A stretch of 56,776 nucleotides of DNA from Duncaniella sp. (GTDB lineage Bacteria; Bacteroidota; Bacteroidia; Bacteroidales; Muribaculaceae), in contig JAIDSW010000076.1 in assembly GCA_029061025.1 (NCBI GenBank), forward strand, positions 1 to 56,776, given 5' to 3'. The notes under the pieces were generated by a model, which was not told the origin of the DNA, did no database searches, and worked only from the letters and a program-made list of their open reading frames with translations. Shown piece by piece: positions 1-9,987 of the stretch; the first letter of the stretch is position 1, and each line of letters opens with the position of its first letter. The translations under genes and the position numbers were made by a program.

Positions 1-96
1 GGGTAGGGGAGGGGGGATTTATGATTAATGAATTTAAAATTGAGATTGGAAATTGGAGAATTGAGAATTGGTGTTTATGGCGTTTACTGAGTATCT

Positions 97-1023
97 TTAC
101 TTTTCATTATCAAGTTTCACTGCCACTCGGAGCTTGGCGGAGCGGGAGCGGGGATTGCGGGCTATTTCGTCGTCGTCAGGCACTATGGGGCGCGAACCAA
201 GCATCTTCATCGGTGCTTCAACCCGGCCGTAGAAGTCCTTGACCTGACGTCCTTCAAAATTTCCGGTTTTCATGAAATTTTTCACGATACGGTCCTCAAG
301 GGAGTGGTAGGTGATCACTGCCAGACGGCCGCCGGGACGCAGAGCGTCGCAGGCTCCCTGAAGCATCTCGCGCAGTGCCGCCATTTCGTCGTTGACCTCT
401 ATGCGGAGTGCCTGAAATATCTGGGCGAGCTCTTTTTTCTCTTTCCGCGGATCTACCGCCGGAGCCACAATCTCAAGCAGCCTGCCCACGGTATCGACAG
501 GAGCCTGACGGCGCGCGGCAACTATGGCGCGGGCTATGGCGCGCGACTGGCGCAACTCGCCGTAGAGATACATCACGTCGGCAATCCGCTCCTCGTCGGC
601 CTCTTCAAGAAAGCGGGCGGCACTCATGCCGGAGCTGCGGTTCATGCGCATATCCAGGGGTCCGTCGGCGCGGAATGAGAATCCGCGTTCGGGTGTGTCG
701 AAGTGATGAAACGAAACTCCGAGGTCGGCCAGCACACCGTCTACAGCGTCCACGCCGTAAAATCTGAGAAAGTTGGTGATGTAACGGAAATTGGAGTAAA
801 CGATTGTAAACCGCTCGTCGGTCATGGCACGTTCCACAGCGTCGCGGTCCTGGTCGAAGCTGTAGAGATGTCCTCCGAGCGAGGCATCGAGGCGCTCCAT
901 GATGGCGCGCGAATGTCCTCCGCCGCCGTAGGTCACGTCTACGTAGGTACCTCCGGGATGTATGTCGAGGGCTTCGATCGAAGCGCCGAGGAGAGCCGGT
1001 ATGTGATAAGGTTGATCGGTCAC
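97..1023 (-). CDS. rsmH: 16S rRNA (cytosine(1402)-N(4))-methyltransferase RsmH (MraW)
   Basis: ORF translation: HIPALLGASIEAL, YVDVTYGGGGHSRAI, DGVLADLGVSFHHFDTPERGFSFRADGPLDMRM, ITYHSLEDRIVKNFM are RsmH hallmarks. Confidence 0.96.
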   Translation of the reverse strand: MTDQPYHIPALLGASIEALDIHPGGTYVDVTYGGGGHSRAIMERLDASLGGHLYSFDQDRDAVERAMTDERFTIVYSNFRYITNFLRFYGVDAVDGVLADLGVSFHHFDTPERGFSFRADGPLDMRMNRSSGMSAARFLEEADEERIADVMYLYGELRQSRAIARAIVAARRQAPVDTVGRLLEIVAPAVDPRKEKKELAQIFQALRIEVNDEMAALREMLQGACDALRPGGRLAVITYHSLEDRIVKNFMKTGNFEGRQVKDFYGRVEAPMKMLGSRPIVPDDDEIARNPRSRSAKLRVAVKLDNEK

Positions 1024-1226
1024 GGATTGGTGTGTTGGTTTTCAGGGTGTAAAGTTACAAAAATAATTTGCAAATTAAAACTCCCCGTCGATCACTTTTT
1101 GTTAAATTTTTATCTACAACCGACTACAACGCCCTGTGACACCTCCCACCCCGGGATTCACATAATTTGCGATTGTAAATTTTTGAAAATACAAACCGAT
1201 AATTGGTGCTCGCCACATACGAAAAA

Positions 1227-1250
1227 CGCCGATACCCGGAGGCATCGGCG
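1227..1250 (-). terminator. Probable intrinsic terminator downstream of the TPR gene
   Basis: Minus strand CGCCGATGCC-TCC-GGGTATCGGCG followed by TTTTTCG. Confidence 0.55.
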
Positions 1251-1281
1251 CATTATGGAAGAAATTAATGGAATTGGCGCT

Positions 1282-1965
1282 TTATTCGGCCACGCTTGCT
1301 TCGGCGCGCTTGAGATATTTCTTGATATCGATACCGTTTTCCTGACCGTACTGAGGATATTTCTTGAGAATTTCAGCGTATACTTCAGCCTCGGCTTTGT
1401 AGTTCTTGAGATGACGGTATACGGTGGCTTCCTTGATCATGAAAGCGGGTGTGTAGTGAGGATTGTTGTCGGAAATCTTCACGGCTTTCTTGAAACAGTC
1501 GAGAGCCTTGTCATACTGCTCAAGGTTGACGTAGCAGTCGCCCATGAGTGAGCGCGACGATGCGCCGATGATGCTTTCGGTAGGCTTGTAGTCGTCGAGG
1601 TATTTGATAGCCTGCTCATATTCGCCTTTCTTGTAGAGAAGGATGGCGGCATTGAGGTTGGCAAGGTTGCCGCTTTCAAATGAATGGTTGGCGGCTACTT
1701 CCTGATATTTTGCAAGAGCGGTGGAGTCGTTGCCCATAAGCATTTCGATGTCGGCTTCGCCGAGGGCTTTGGAGGCAGCCTCCTTGGCGGGCTGACGGAA
1801 TGCGTAGACATAGATCAGAATCACGGCCACAAGAGCGGCTACGCCAATGCATGACCAGAGGATGATCTTGGGATTGTTCTGTACTTTTTCACCGATACCG
1901 GTGAGGGTGTCATTGACCTCGTCGATTGATGTGCGGGTCTCGTCTTGGGGCTTTTGATTTGCCAT
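1282..1965 (-). CDS. Tetratricopeptide repeat membrane-anchored protein
   Basis: One N-terminal TM segment (IILWSCIGVAALVAVILIYVYAF) followed by TPR-like repeats (YDKALDCFKKAVKISDNNP). Confidence 0.8.
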   Translation of the reverse strand: MANQKPQDETRTSIDEVNDTLTGIGEKVQNNPKIILWSCIGVAALVAVILIYVYAFRQPAKEAASKALGEADIEMLMGNDSTALAKYQEVAANHSFESGNLANLNAAILLYKKGEYEQAIKYLDDYKPTESIIGASSRSLMGDCYVNLEQYDKALDCFKKAVKISDNNPHYTPAFMIKEATVYRHLKNYKAEAEVYAEILKKYPQYGQENGIDIKKYLKRAEASVAE

Positions 1966-2235
1966 TGCGATATGTTACGTTTTATTGGTTACTTATGTGG
2001 ATACTTCTCGGAAAGTCAGTATTTTTCCGAGTTGCAAAATTAATAGCTTTTTCTTAACTAAAAAAATTTCGGGCTGATTTTTAAGTGAATTTTGCTTTTA
2101 TACAGCTTCAAATTTTTGATCCTACGGCGATAATTATACTATTAGTCTTAATTCTGTATCTGCATTGCAAAATATTTGCAACAAGTGTTTATCCTTTAGG
2201 ATAAGTTACTTATATTATTGATTATTAATATCTTA

Positions 2236-2562
2236 TTAATCCTTACTTCGCAAATATTTAATCCACGAATAGTGCTTCCGCCTGCCGAGATAACTGAGGT
2301 CGTGACCATACCGGTAGGCTTCGCGCTCAAATGAAATGTTGTAATAGGCCTTATTCCAGTTGCTGTATTTCAGCAGCTTCACCAACCACTCTATCAGGTA
2401 AAGAATATAAAAAGGAATATAGAGGAGTTCGCGCTGCTGGGCATCGTGTATTTTCTCATGATTGATTACCTTTACAGAAATCCAGCTCTTGTCACGGGTC
2501 AGGTAAATTCCGAAAAGATTCAGGCATATACCATCGGGAATCAGCTTACATTTAACTATCAT
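2236..2562 (-). CDS. Small HExxH-containing putative metallopeptidase-like protein
   Basis: Contains NHEKIH (HExxH) and a downstream FEREAYRYGHD segment; overlaps the uvrC stop by 4 bp. Confidence 0.6.
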   Translation of the reverse strand: MIVKCKLIPDGICLNLFGIYLTRDKSWISVKVINHEKIHDAQQRELLYIPFYILYLIEWLVKLLKYSNWNKAYYNISFEREAYRYGHDLSYLGRRKHYSWIKYLRSKD

Positions 2563-4388
2563 TTTTCTTCGGTATTATCTTCCTCAGCGTGGAGAGCCGA
2601 GTAAACTACCGATGCGCGCGACGGACCTATTACATCGCCTATCTCTTCGAGAGGAGCGGCTTTCAATTTCTTTATACTCTTGAAGTGCGTGAGCAAAGCG
2701 ATGCGTGTTTTTTCGCCTACTCCTTTTATGGAGTCAAGTTCGGAGACGGCTTGAGTTTTTGAACGGCGGTTGCGATGATGGGTAATGCCGAAGCGGTGAG
2801 CCTCGTCGCGCAGGTGCTGGATCACACGAAGCGTCTCGCTGTTTTTGTCGATATACAGCGGCACGGAATCGCCGGGGAAATAGATTTCCTCAAGTCGTTT
2901 CGCGATTCCCACGAGCGCGATTTTACCCCGCAGACCTATGGCATCGAGTGCCTCCACGGCAGCCGAAAGCTGACCCTTGCCGCCGTCCACTACTACGAGC
3001 TGGGGCAATGGCTCGCCTTCCTCCATAAGCCGGGAATACCGTCGCGTGAGCACCTCTTTCATCGAGGCAAAATCATCGGGGCCCTCCACGGTTTTGATGT
3101 TGAAATGTCGATAATCTTTCTTGGATGGAACGGCATCCTTGAACACCACGCACGAGGCCACCGGATTCGTGCCCTGAATATTTGAGTTATCGAAGCACTC
3201 GATATGACGCGGAAGCTCCGAGAGATGAAAATCCTGCTGAATGCGCTGAAGGATTCGATCAGTGCGCAGCGACGGGTCGCGCTTTTCGGCTGTCTTGATT
3301 TTATCGATGCGCTGCTGGCGGGCATTTTTGGCCGAGATTTCAAGGAGCTTCAACTTGTCGCCTTTCTTGGGCACGGTGAAGGTTACTCCGGGAAATTCCA
3401 CATCAGGAACTTCGGCAACGATTACCTCCTCGAAGTCCACGTCGAGCGACTGGCGGATTTCGGCCATCGCATAAGCAAGCATGTCGGCCGAACTCTCGTC
3501 GAGCCGCTGCTTATATTCGAGCGTGACGCTTCTCACCACCGCGCCGCCGCGCACGTGCATGTAATTGACAAACACATCGGCCGAACCCTCCTCGCGATCG
3601 ATGCCAAACACATCCACATCAGTGAGCGCAGGCGATACTATGACGCTCTTGGAGCGGTAGCGCGTCACGAGATCATACTGCTCCTTTATCTCCTGAGCCT
3701 CCTCAAACCGTAATTCCTCCGAGAGTTTCTCCATCTCGTCGCGAAGATAGCGCAACAGTTCGCCGGTCTCACCGCGCAGTATCAGCCTTACCTTTTCTAT
3801 ATAGCGAGCATATTCCTGTTCCGACACCAGCCCCACGCACGGGCCGCAGCATTTCTTGAGATGGTAGTCAAGACAAAGGCGTCCCTTACCTTTGGCGATA
3901 TATTCAGGCGTGATGGCATGGCGGCAGGAGCGAAGTGGATACAGCCGGCGGATAAGTTCAAGCACCGTGCGCGCCACTGCCGTATTGGTATACGGGCCGT
4001 AGAATTTCGAGCCGTCCTTTATGAGCTGGCGCGTAAGAAACACACGGGGATAATGCTCATTGGTCACCACGATCCACGGATAGGTCTTGTCGTCTTTCAG
4101 CAGCACATTGTAGCGCGGCTGATAAGCCTTGATCATCGAAGCCTCGAGATTAAGCGCATCCTGTTCGGTGGGCACCACGATATACTTCATATCGGCGATG
4201 GCTCTGACGAGAAGATTGGTGCGCAGGCGGTCGTGGGTGCGGTTGAAGTAGCTCGACACGCGGCGCTTCAGATTCTTTGCCTTACCCACATATATCACCG
4301 TACCCTCTTTGTCGAAGTACATGTATACTCCGGGGGTATCAGGAAGAATGGATATTTTCTCGGCAAGTTCGGGCGACTTTTTTACCAT
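2559..4388 (-). CDS. uvrC: Excinuclease ABC subunit UvrC
   Basis: GIY-YIG N-terminus (LPDTPGVYMYFDKEGTVIYVGKAKNLKRRVSSYF), UVR motif, C-terminal HhH (LDSIKGVGEKTRIALL). Confidence 0.97.
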   Translation of the reverse strand: MVKKSPELAEKISILPDTPGVYMYFDKEGTVIYVGKAKNLKRRVSSYFNRTHDRLRTNLLVRAIADMKYIVVPTEQDALNLEASMIKAYQPRYNVLLKDDKTYPWIVVTNEHYPRVFLTRQLIKDGSKFYGPYTNTAVARTVLELIRRLYPLRSCRHAITPEYIAKGKGRLCLDYHLKKCCGPCVGLVSEQEYARYIEKVRLILRGETGELLRYLRDEMEKLSEELRFEEAQEIKEQYDLVTRYRSKSVIVSPALTDVDVFGIDREEGSADVFVNYMHVRGGAVVRSVTLEYKQRLDESSADMLAYAMAEIRQSLDVDFEEVIVAEVPDVEFPGVTFTVPKKGDKLKLLEISAKNARQQRIDKIKTAEKRDPSLRTDRILQRIQQDFHLSELPRHIECFDNSNIQGTNPVASCVVFKDAVPSKKDYRHFNIKTVEGPDDFASMKEVLTRRYSRLMEEGEPLPQLVVVDGGKGQLSAAVEALDAIGLRGKIALVGIAKRLEEIYFPGDSVPLYIDKNSETLRVIQHLRDEAHRFGITHHRNRRSKTQAVSELDSIKGVGEKTRIALLTHFKSIKKLKAAPLEEIGDVIGPSRASVVYSALHAEEDNTEEK

Positions 4389-4404
4389 GACTTGTGTTGA
4401 TAGC

Positions 4405-4436
4405 GACGGACGCGTCCATTAGAGAGCGCGTCCGTC
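4405..4436. other. GC-rich hairpin in the uvrC-apt intercistronic gap
   Basis: GACGGACGCG-12 nt-CGCGTCCGTC, 10 bp perfect stem with no U tract. Confidence 0.5.
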
Positions 4437-4476
4437 AGTGCGATAGATTCAGTAAGGTTTTCAGCCGGCTCTACAC

Positions 4477-5049
4477 TCAGAATTTGATGAGCGAGGTCAC
4501 TTCAGCATCAGCCGGAAGCGCGGCGCGACCATTCAGGTCAGAAAGTTCGGCGATGAAATTGATATAGATTTTTTTGGGATTCATCGATTTCACAAGATTA
4601 TAGGCAGCGGCCATCGTGCCACCTGTAGCGAGAATGTCATCGTGAAGCACCACCACATCATCTTCCGTAATGGCATCGCGGTGTATCTCAATCACATCCT
4701 TGCCATACTCCTTATCATAAGAAGCCTGGATGGTATCAGCGGGAAGTTTGCCGGGCTTGCGCACGGGCACAAAACCTGCGCCGAGTTCAAAAGCAAGGAT
4801 ACTGCCTCCGATGAAGCCGCGCGACTCTATACCTACTACTTTGGTCACACCTTTGTCGCGGTAGAGCTGCGAGAGATCCCAGCCGATGATATGCAGACCA
4901 CGGGGATCTTTAAACAGTGTCGTGAGATCGCGGAAAATGATTCCCTTCTTGGGAAAGTCAACTACATCGCGGATTTTGGACTTTAGATATTCCATATTTT
5001 CTGATATTAAATTTTCGTTCATCGCTGTAAAATGTTTCACGTGGAACAA
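4477..5049 (-). CDS. apt: Adenine phosphoribosyltransferase; start may be the internal MNENLISENM
   Basis: PRTase motif VVLHDDILATGGTMAA, GIESRGFIGGSILA, FRDLTTLFKDP. Confidence 0.95.
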   Translation of the reverse strand: MFHVKHFTAMNENLISENMEYLKSKIRDVVDFPKKGIIFRDLTTLFKDPRGLHIIGWDLSQLYRDKGVTKVVGIESRGFIGGSILAFELGAGFVPVRKPGKLPADTIQASYDKEYGKDVIEIHRDAITEDDVVVLHDDILATGGTMAAAYNLVKSMNPKKIYINFIAELSDLNGRAALPADAEVTSLIKF

Positions 5050-5064
5050 TAGTATTTTCTATCT

Positions 5065-6945
5065 TTATCTTCCCATCAGGAGAAGGAGTATATTAATATC
5101 GGCGGGTGAAATACCGGGTATACGTGAAGCCTGACCTACGGTTTCGGGGTCGATACGCTGCAATTTTTGGCGCGCCTCGGTGGATAGTGAATTGATCGTC
5201 GAGTAATCAAGTTTGCCGCGTATCTTCACTCCTTCAAGCCGGCGGAGCTTGTCGGCGATGAGTTGCTCACGCTTTATATAACCGTCATATTTCATGAGCA
5301 CTTCGGCTGCTTCGATTATCTCTTCGCGTCGCTCGGCTTCAATATTCTCTTCGATAAACGTGGCTAATTCGGGCAAACCATCAGCAAGTGTCGAAAGGTT
5401 AAGCGACGGCTGGAGCACAAGACTAATCAGTTTCACACCTTGCTTCACAGGTTGCAATCCGAGCTTCTCAAGATAGGGATTTATAACCGATGCTTTCACT
5501 GAGTAATCGTGACAAAACGTTATAAGAGCATCGCGCTGACGCTTTTTGCTTTGCATAAGCCGATAGCGCCTTTCATCAACAATTCCCACTTCGTAACCAC
5601 GCGGCGTAAGACGCATGTCAGCATCATCCTGACGAAGCAGTATCCTGTACTCGGCGCGAGAAGTAAACATGCGGTAAGGCTCGTCCACTCCTTTCGTAAC
5701 AAGGTCGTCAATAAGAACACCTATATAAGATTCATCGCGGGCGAGCAAGAATCTTTCGTCGCCCCTGGTAGAAAGCGCAGCATTTACGCCGGCAACCAGA
5801 CCCTGACCGGCAGCTTCTTCGTAGCCGGTAGTGCCGTTGATCTGGCCTGCGAAAAATAAGCCCGAAATAAGTTTCGTTTCCAGAGAATGATACAACTGCG
5901 TCGGATCGAAGAAGTCATATTCTATAGCGTAACCCGGACGGAAAAGCTGTACATCGGCAAGTGCCGGGATTGTTGCAAGCGCTCGAAACTGCACGTCGAC
6001 GGGGAGCGAACTCGAGAATCCGTTGAGGTAATATTCCGTAGTCGTTTCGCCTTCGGGTTCGAGGAAAAGCTGATGCTCATTCTTGTCGGCAAACGTTACT
6101 ATCTTCGTTTCGATACTCGGACAATAGCGCGGACCGATACTCTGAATCTGCCCGTTGTAAAGCGGCGAATCAGGAAGAGCCGCGCGCAGTATCTCGTGGG
6201 TTTCGGGATTGGTGTATACGGTGTGGCAAGGTCGCTGTCGGAGCACACGCTTCGATTCAGGGAGATAAGAAAACTTGTGGAAATCATTATCTCCTTCCTG
6301 AAGATTGGTTAATTCCCATTTAACGGAGCGTCCGTCGATACGCACGGGTGTGCCGGTTTTCATGCGATCGGCGCGAAAACCGAGTTGGCGAAGTTGCTCG
6401 GTAATACCGGTTGATGCCGGTTCGGCAACTCGTCCGCCGGGGAGCTTAACCCGACCGGTGTGCATAAGGCCGTTAAGGAATGTTCCGTTAGTAAGCACAA
6501 CCGCCTTGGCACGGAATTCCATACCCAGGGCCGTGCATACTCCTGCCACTTGACCGTCTTCAATAATAAGGCTCGTCACCGAATCCTGCCACATCCATAG
6601 ATTAGGAGTGTTTTCGAGTATCGATCTCCATTTTAAAGAAAAAGCCATGCGGTCGCTTTGCGCGCGGGGGCTCCACATAGCCGGCCCTTTCGAGCGGTTA
6701 AGCATTCGGTATTGTATGGCAGTCAGGTCAGTAACAATACCCATCATTCCGCCGAGCGCATCTATCTCCCTTACAATCTGTCCTTTAGCAATTCCACCGA
6801 CGGCAGGATTGCAACTCATCTGGGCGATTTTATTCATATCGATAGTAATGAGAAGCGTTTCGCAACCCATACGCGCTGATGCCGAGGCAGCCTCACAACC
6901 GGCATGCCCCGCGCCCACAACTATGACATCATAACTGTATTTCAC
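5065..6945 (-). CDS. mnmG: tRNA uridine-5-carboxymethylaminomethyl(34) synthesis enzyme MnmG (GidA)
   Basis: YDVIVVGAGHAGCEAASASARMGCETLLIT, GPRYCPSIETKIVTFADKNEHQLFLEPEG, AGQINGTTGYEEAAGQGL. Confidence 0.98.
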   Translation of the reverse strand: MKYSYDVIVVGAGHAGCEAASASARMGCETLLITIDMNKIAQMSCNPAVGGIAKGQIVREIDALGGMMGIVTDLTAIQYRMLNRSKGPAMWSPRAQSDRMAFSLKWRSILENTPNLWMWQDSVTSLIIEDGQVAGVCTALGMEFRAKAVVLTNGTFLNGLMHTGRVKLPGGRVAEPASTGITEQLRQLGFRADRMKTGTPVRIDGRSVKWELTNLQEGDNDFHKFSYLPESKRVLRQRPCHTVYTNPETHEILRAALPDSPLYNGQIQSIGPRYCPSIETKIVTFADKNEHQLFLEPEGETTTEYYLNGFSSSLPVDVQFRALATIPALADVQLFRPGYAIEYDFFDPTQLYHSLETKLISGLFFAGQINGTTGYEEAAGQGLVAGVNAALSTRGDERFLLARDESYIGVLIDDLVTKGVDEPYRMFTSRAEYRILLRQDDADMRLTPRGYEVGIVDERRYRLMQSKKRQRDALITFCHDYSVKASVINPYLEKLGLQPVKQGVKLISLVLQPSLNLSTLADGLPELATFIEENIEAERREEIIEAAEVLMKYDGYIKREQLIADKLRRLEGVKIRGKLDYSTINSLSTEARQKLQRIDPETVGQASRIPGISPADINILLLLMGR

Positions 6946-7412
6946 TTTTGTCGGTCGGAATTTTCGTTTAACAAACCGAAAAGGAGAGCTTGAAGCCTGT
7001 CAAGTGCCTCATTTTCATGCGCTTCCATAATCTCGCGTTCACCCGGACCCTTGTCGTTGATGCCACACAGATGAAGCACACCGTGTATTATCACCCGCAG
7101 CAATTCGCGGTCATACGTAGTGCCTACCAATTTGGCATTAGAAGCCACGGTATCGAGAGAAATGAACATCTCGCCCGAAACGCGATCCTTGCGTGTATAA
7201 TCAAATGTAATAATATCGGTATAATAATCATGGTGAAGAAATTCACGATTTATGCGCAAAATTTCCTCGTCATCACAAAATATGAATCTAAGCTTTCCGA
7301 CAGTGTAACCGTGATCGCCGGCAACAAGGGAAATCCAAGCATCGAGAAAGCAAGGCCGGATATTGGGCATTGCAACCGACCCGGCAGTGGTCCATTCAAT
7401 ATTCTGGCTCAT
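6942..7412 (-). CDS. ybeY: rRNA maturation endoribonuclease YbeY
   Basis: DDEEILRINREFLHHDYYTDIITFDY and HGVLHLCGINDKGPGEREIMEAHE (H-x3-H-x5-like UPF0054 motif). Confidence 0.95.
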   Translation of the reverse strand: MSQNIEWTTAGSVAMPNIRPCFLDAWISLVAGDHGYTVGKLRFIFCDDEEILRINREFLHHDYYTDIITFDYTRKDRVSGEMFISLDTVASNAKLVGTTYDRELLRVIIHGVLHLCGINDKGPGEREIMEAHENEALDRLQALLFGLLNENSDRQK

Positions 7413-7654
7413 TATTGGATATATTACTCACAAAAATAAGAAAAATAATCCAAACCGCCAAGCCGCAATTTTTCCGGCCGATTATCAGCGCATCCGAAAT
7501 AGCGTATTAAAAGCTGAGCTGCAACAGATTATGCCCAAAATTGCCCTTTGAGAATTAAATAAAATCATCAACACGAATACGTATAGGGAAATATTTCACG
7601 CAAAAACGCTTAAAAAATTGTAATATTAGAGAGTGGAAAATTCTCGCGGCGGAA

Positions 7655-7687
7655 TTTTGCAGTTTTGCGGGAATGTTGCTATTTTTG
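7655..7687 (+). promoter_or_regulatory. Candidate Bacteroidetes-type promoter of the RelA/SpoT gene
   Basis: TTTG then 20 nt then TATTTTTG (TAnnTTTG -7 consensus), upstream of ATG at 7726. Confidence 0.6.
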
Positions 7688-7725
7688 TAAAATGAAGAAA
7701 TAGTATTTCTTAAAGACCGAAAGAA

Positions 7726-9972
7726 ATGGAGCAATATAACCTTACACCCGAGCAGGAAGAACAACTCGTCGACCGCGAGTTTCGCGACCTGCTCGACGGA
7801 TACCTCAGAAGCAATCACCGCAAGAAAGTCGAGATAATAGAGCGCGCTTTCAGCTTCGCCAAGGAAGCTCACAAAGGTGTGCGCCGCCGCTCGGGCGAAC
7901 CATACATACTTCATCCTATAGCTGTGGCAAAGATCGCCAGCCGCGAGATAGGTCTCGGCTCAACATCGATATGTGCGGCTTTGCTCCACGACGTTGTGGA
8001 AGATACCGAGTATACCGTAGAAGATATCGAGCAGCACTTCGGAAAGAAGATTGCGATGATCGTGGAAGGTCTTACCAAAATTTCCGGCGGTATTTTCGGC
8101 GACAAGGCTTCGGCTCAGGCCGAGAATTTCCGCAAACTGCTGCTGACGATGAGCGAGGACATCAGAGTGGTGCTCATAAAGATGGCCGACCGACTGCACA
8201 ACATGCGCACCCTCGGCTCAATGGCTCCCAACAAGCAGTATAAAATCGCAGGCGAGACATTATATATATATGCGCCTCTGGCTCACCGTCTGGGTCTGTT
8301 TGAGATAAAGACCGAGCTTGAGGATCTCAGCTTCAAATATGAGCATCCCAAGGAATATGCCCGCATAGAGCAACTGATCAAAAACACCTCGGAGGACCGC
8401 GACGCGCTCTACACGGAGTTTGCCGCACCCATCCATGCGCGCCTCAACGAAATGGGTATTCAGTACGAAGCCCGCAACAGACTCAAATCCATCTACTCGA
8501 TATGGCGCAAGATGGAGACGAAACATATCCCCTTTGAGGAGGTCTATGACCTTTTCGCCATGCGCATCATATTTGACTGCCCCGATCTGAGCAAGGAAAA
8601 GGAGACATGCTATAAAATCTACGCCGCCATCACCGACCTCTACCGCCCGCACCCCGAGCGCACACGCGACTGGATCACCAACCCCAAGGCCAACGGCTAT
8701 CAGGCGCTCCACGTCACCCTCATGGGACCCGACGGTCACTGGATCGAAGTGCAGATACGCTCGCGCCGCATGGATGAAATAGCTGAAAAAGGCTTCGCCG
8801 CCCACTGGAAATACAAGCAGGGTGAAAGCGACGAGGAAAGCGAGCTCTCGGAGTGGCTCTCGACCATCAAAGACATTCTGGAAGATCCCACCCCGAGCGC
8901 AATCGACTTCCTCGACACGCTGAAACTGAATCTATTCTCATCAGAAATCGCCGTATTCACCCCCAAGGGCGAGATCATCACGCTGCCGGCCAATTCGTCG
9001 GTGCTCGACGTGGCATTCTCGCTCCACTCCGAGATAGGCACACACTGCATCGCGGCTAAGGTCAACCACAAGCTCGTGCCCCTGAGCCATCGCCTGCAGA
9101 GCGGCGACCAGGTAGAAATCCTAACATCCCAGTCACAGACACCCAAGCCCGAGTGGGAAAACTTCCTGTCGTCGGCCAAAGCCAAGACTCGCCTGCGCAA
9201 GGAACTGCGCCGCATTCAGCAGCCTCTCATGGAGAAGGGCAAGCAGATATTCGACAAATTCCTCGCCGACAAAAACATCACCCTCAACAACAATGTACTG
9301 ACCAAGATACTCGGCACCTACAAGGTGGCCAACCGCGAGGAGCTTTTCTACAAGCTCGGCAGCGGCGAGATATCGATAGACGATTATCTGAACGAAAGCA
9401 CATCGTCGCGCGCCCGCTCACTCATTTCCAAGATATTTTCCCTCGGACTGGGAGGCGGAAAGAAAAAGAAAGAAAAGACCGAAGCTCAACCCGACACCAA
9501 AGCCGCCCGACCGAAAATCAACACTAAAGAGAAATATGTGCTGAAATACAACGACCGCGAGCGGAACTTCGTATTCGCCGACTGCTGCCGCCCCATTCCC
9601 GGCGACGAGGTGATGGGGTTCATCAACGACAACGGAGAGGTGGAGGTGCATGAGCTTACCTGCCCGCGCGCTCAGGTGCTCAAGGCAAGCTACGGCCCCC
9701 GCATCGTTGCCACGAGCTGGGATCATGTCGCAGGCTCGTTCCACGCCGTAATCAACATCGAGGGCATCGACCGCCACGGCATACTTCAGGAACTCACCGG
9801 ACTTATCTCGACCCAGCTCAACATCAATATACGCAGCCTCAACATCGAGGCTCACGACGAAGTGTTCACATGCCGCCTCGGCGTACTGGTGCGTGACACC
9901 GACACCGTGACGCTCCTGTGCAAAAACATCCTAAAAATCGACGGAGTAAAGAGCGCCGTGCGCGCCCGTTGA
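7726..9972 (+). CDS. RelA/SpoT family bifunctional (p)ppGpp synthetase/hydrolase
   Basis: HD motif (CAALLHDVVEDTEYT), synthetase region (NPKANGYQALHVTLMGPDGHWIEVQIR), TGS, C-terminal ACT. Confidence 0.97.
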   Translation: MEQYNLTPEQEEQLVDREFRDLLDGYLRSNHRKKVEIIERAFSFAKEAHKGVRRRSGEPYILHPIAVAKIASREIGLGSTSICAALLHDVVEDTEYTVEDIEQHFGKKIAMIVEGLTKISGGIFGDKASAQAENFRKLLLTMSEDIRVVLIKMADRLHNMRTLGSMAPNKQYKIAGETLYIYAPLAHRLGLFEIKTELEDLSFKYEHPKEYARIEQLIKNTSEDRDALYTEFAAPIHARLNEMGIQYEARNRLKSIYSIWRKMETKHIPFEEVYDLFAMRIIFDCPDLSKEKETCYKIYAAITDLYRPHPERTRDWITNPKANGYQALHVTLMGPDGHWIEVQIRSRRMDEIAEKGFAAHWKYKQGESDEESELSEWLSTIKDILEDPTPSAIDFLDTLKLNLFSSEIAVFTPKGEIITLPANSSVLDVAFSLHSEIGTHCIAAKVNHKLVPLSHRLQSGDQVEILTSQSQTPKPEWENFLSSAKAKTRLRKELRRIQQPLMEKGKQIFDKFLADKNITLNNNVLTKILGTYKVANREELFYKLGSGEISIDDYLNESTSSRARSLISKIFSLGLGGGKKKKEKTEAQPDTKAARPKINTKEKYVLKYNDRERNFVFADCCRPIPGDEVMGFINDNGEVEVHELTCPRAQVLKASYGPRIVATSWDHVAGSFHAVINIEGIDRHGILQELTGLISTQLNINIRSLNIEAHDEVFTCRLGVLVRDTDTVTLLCKNILKIDGVKSAVRAR

Positions 9973-9987
9973 TAAGTCGACACGCCT

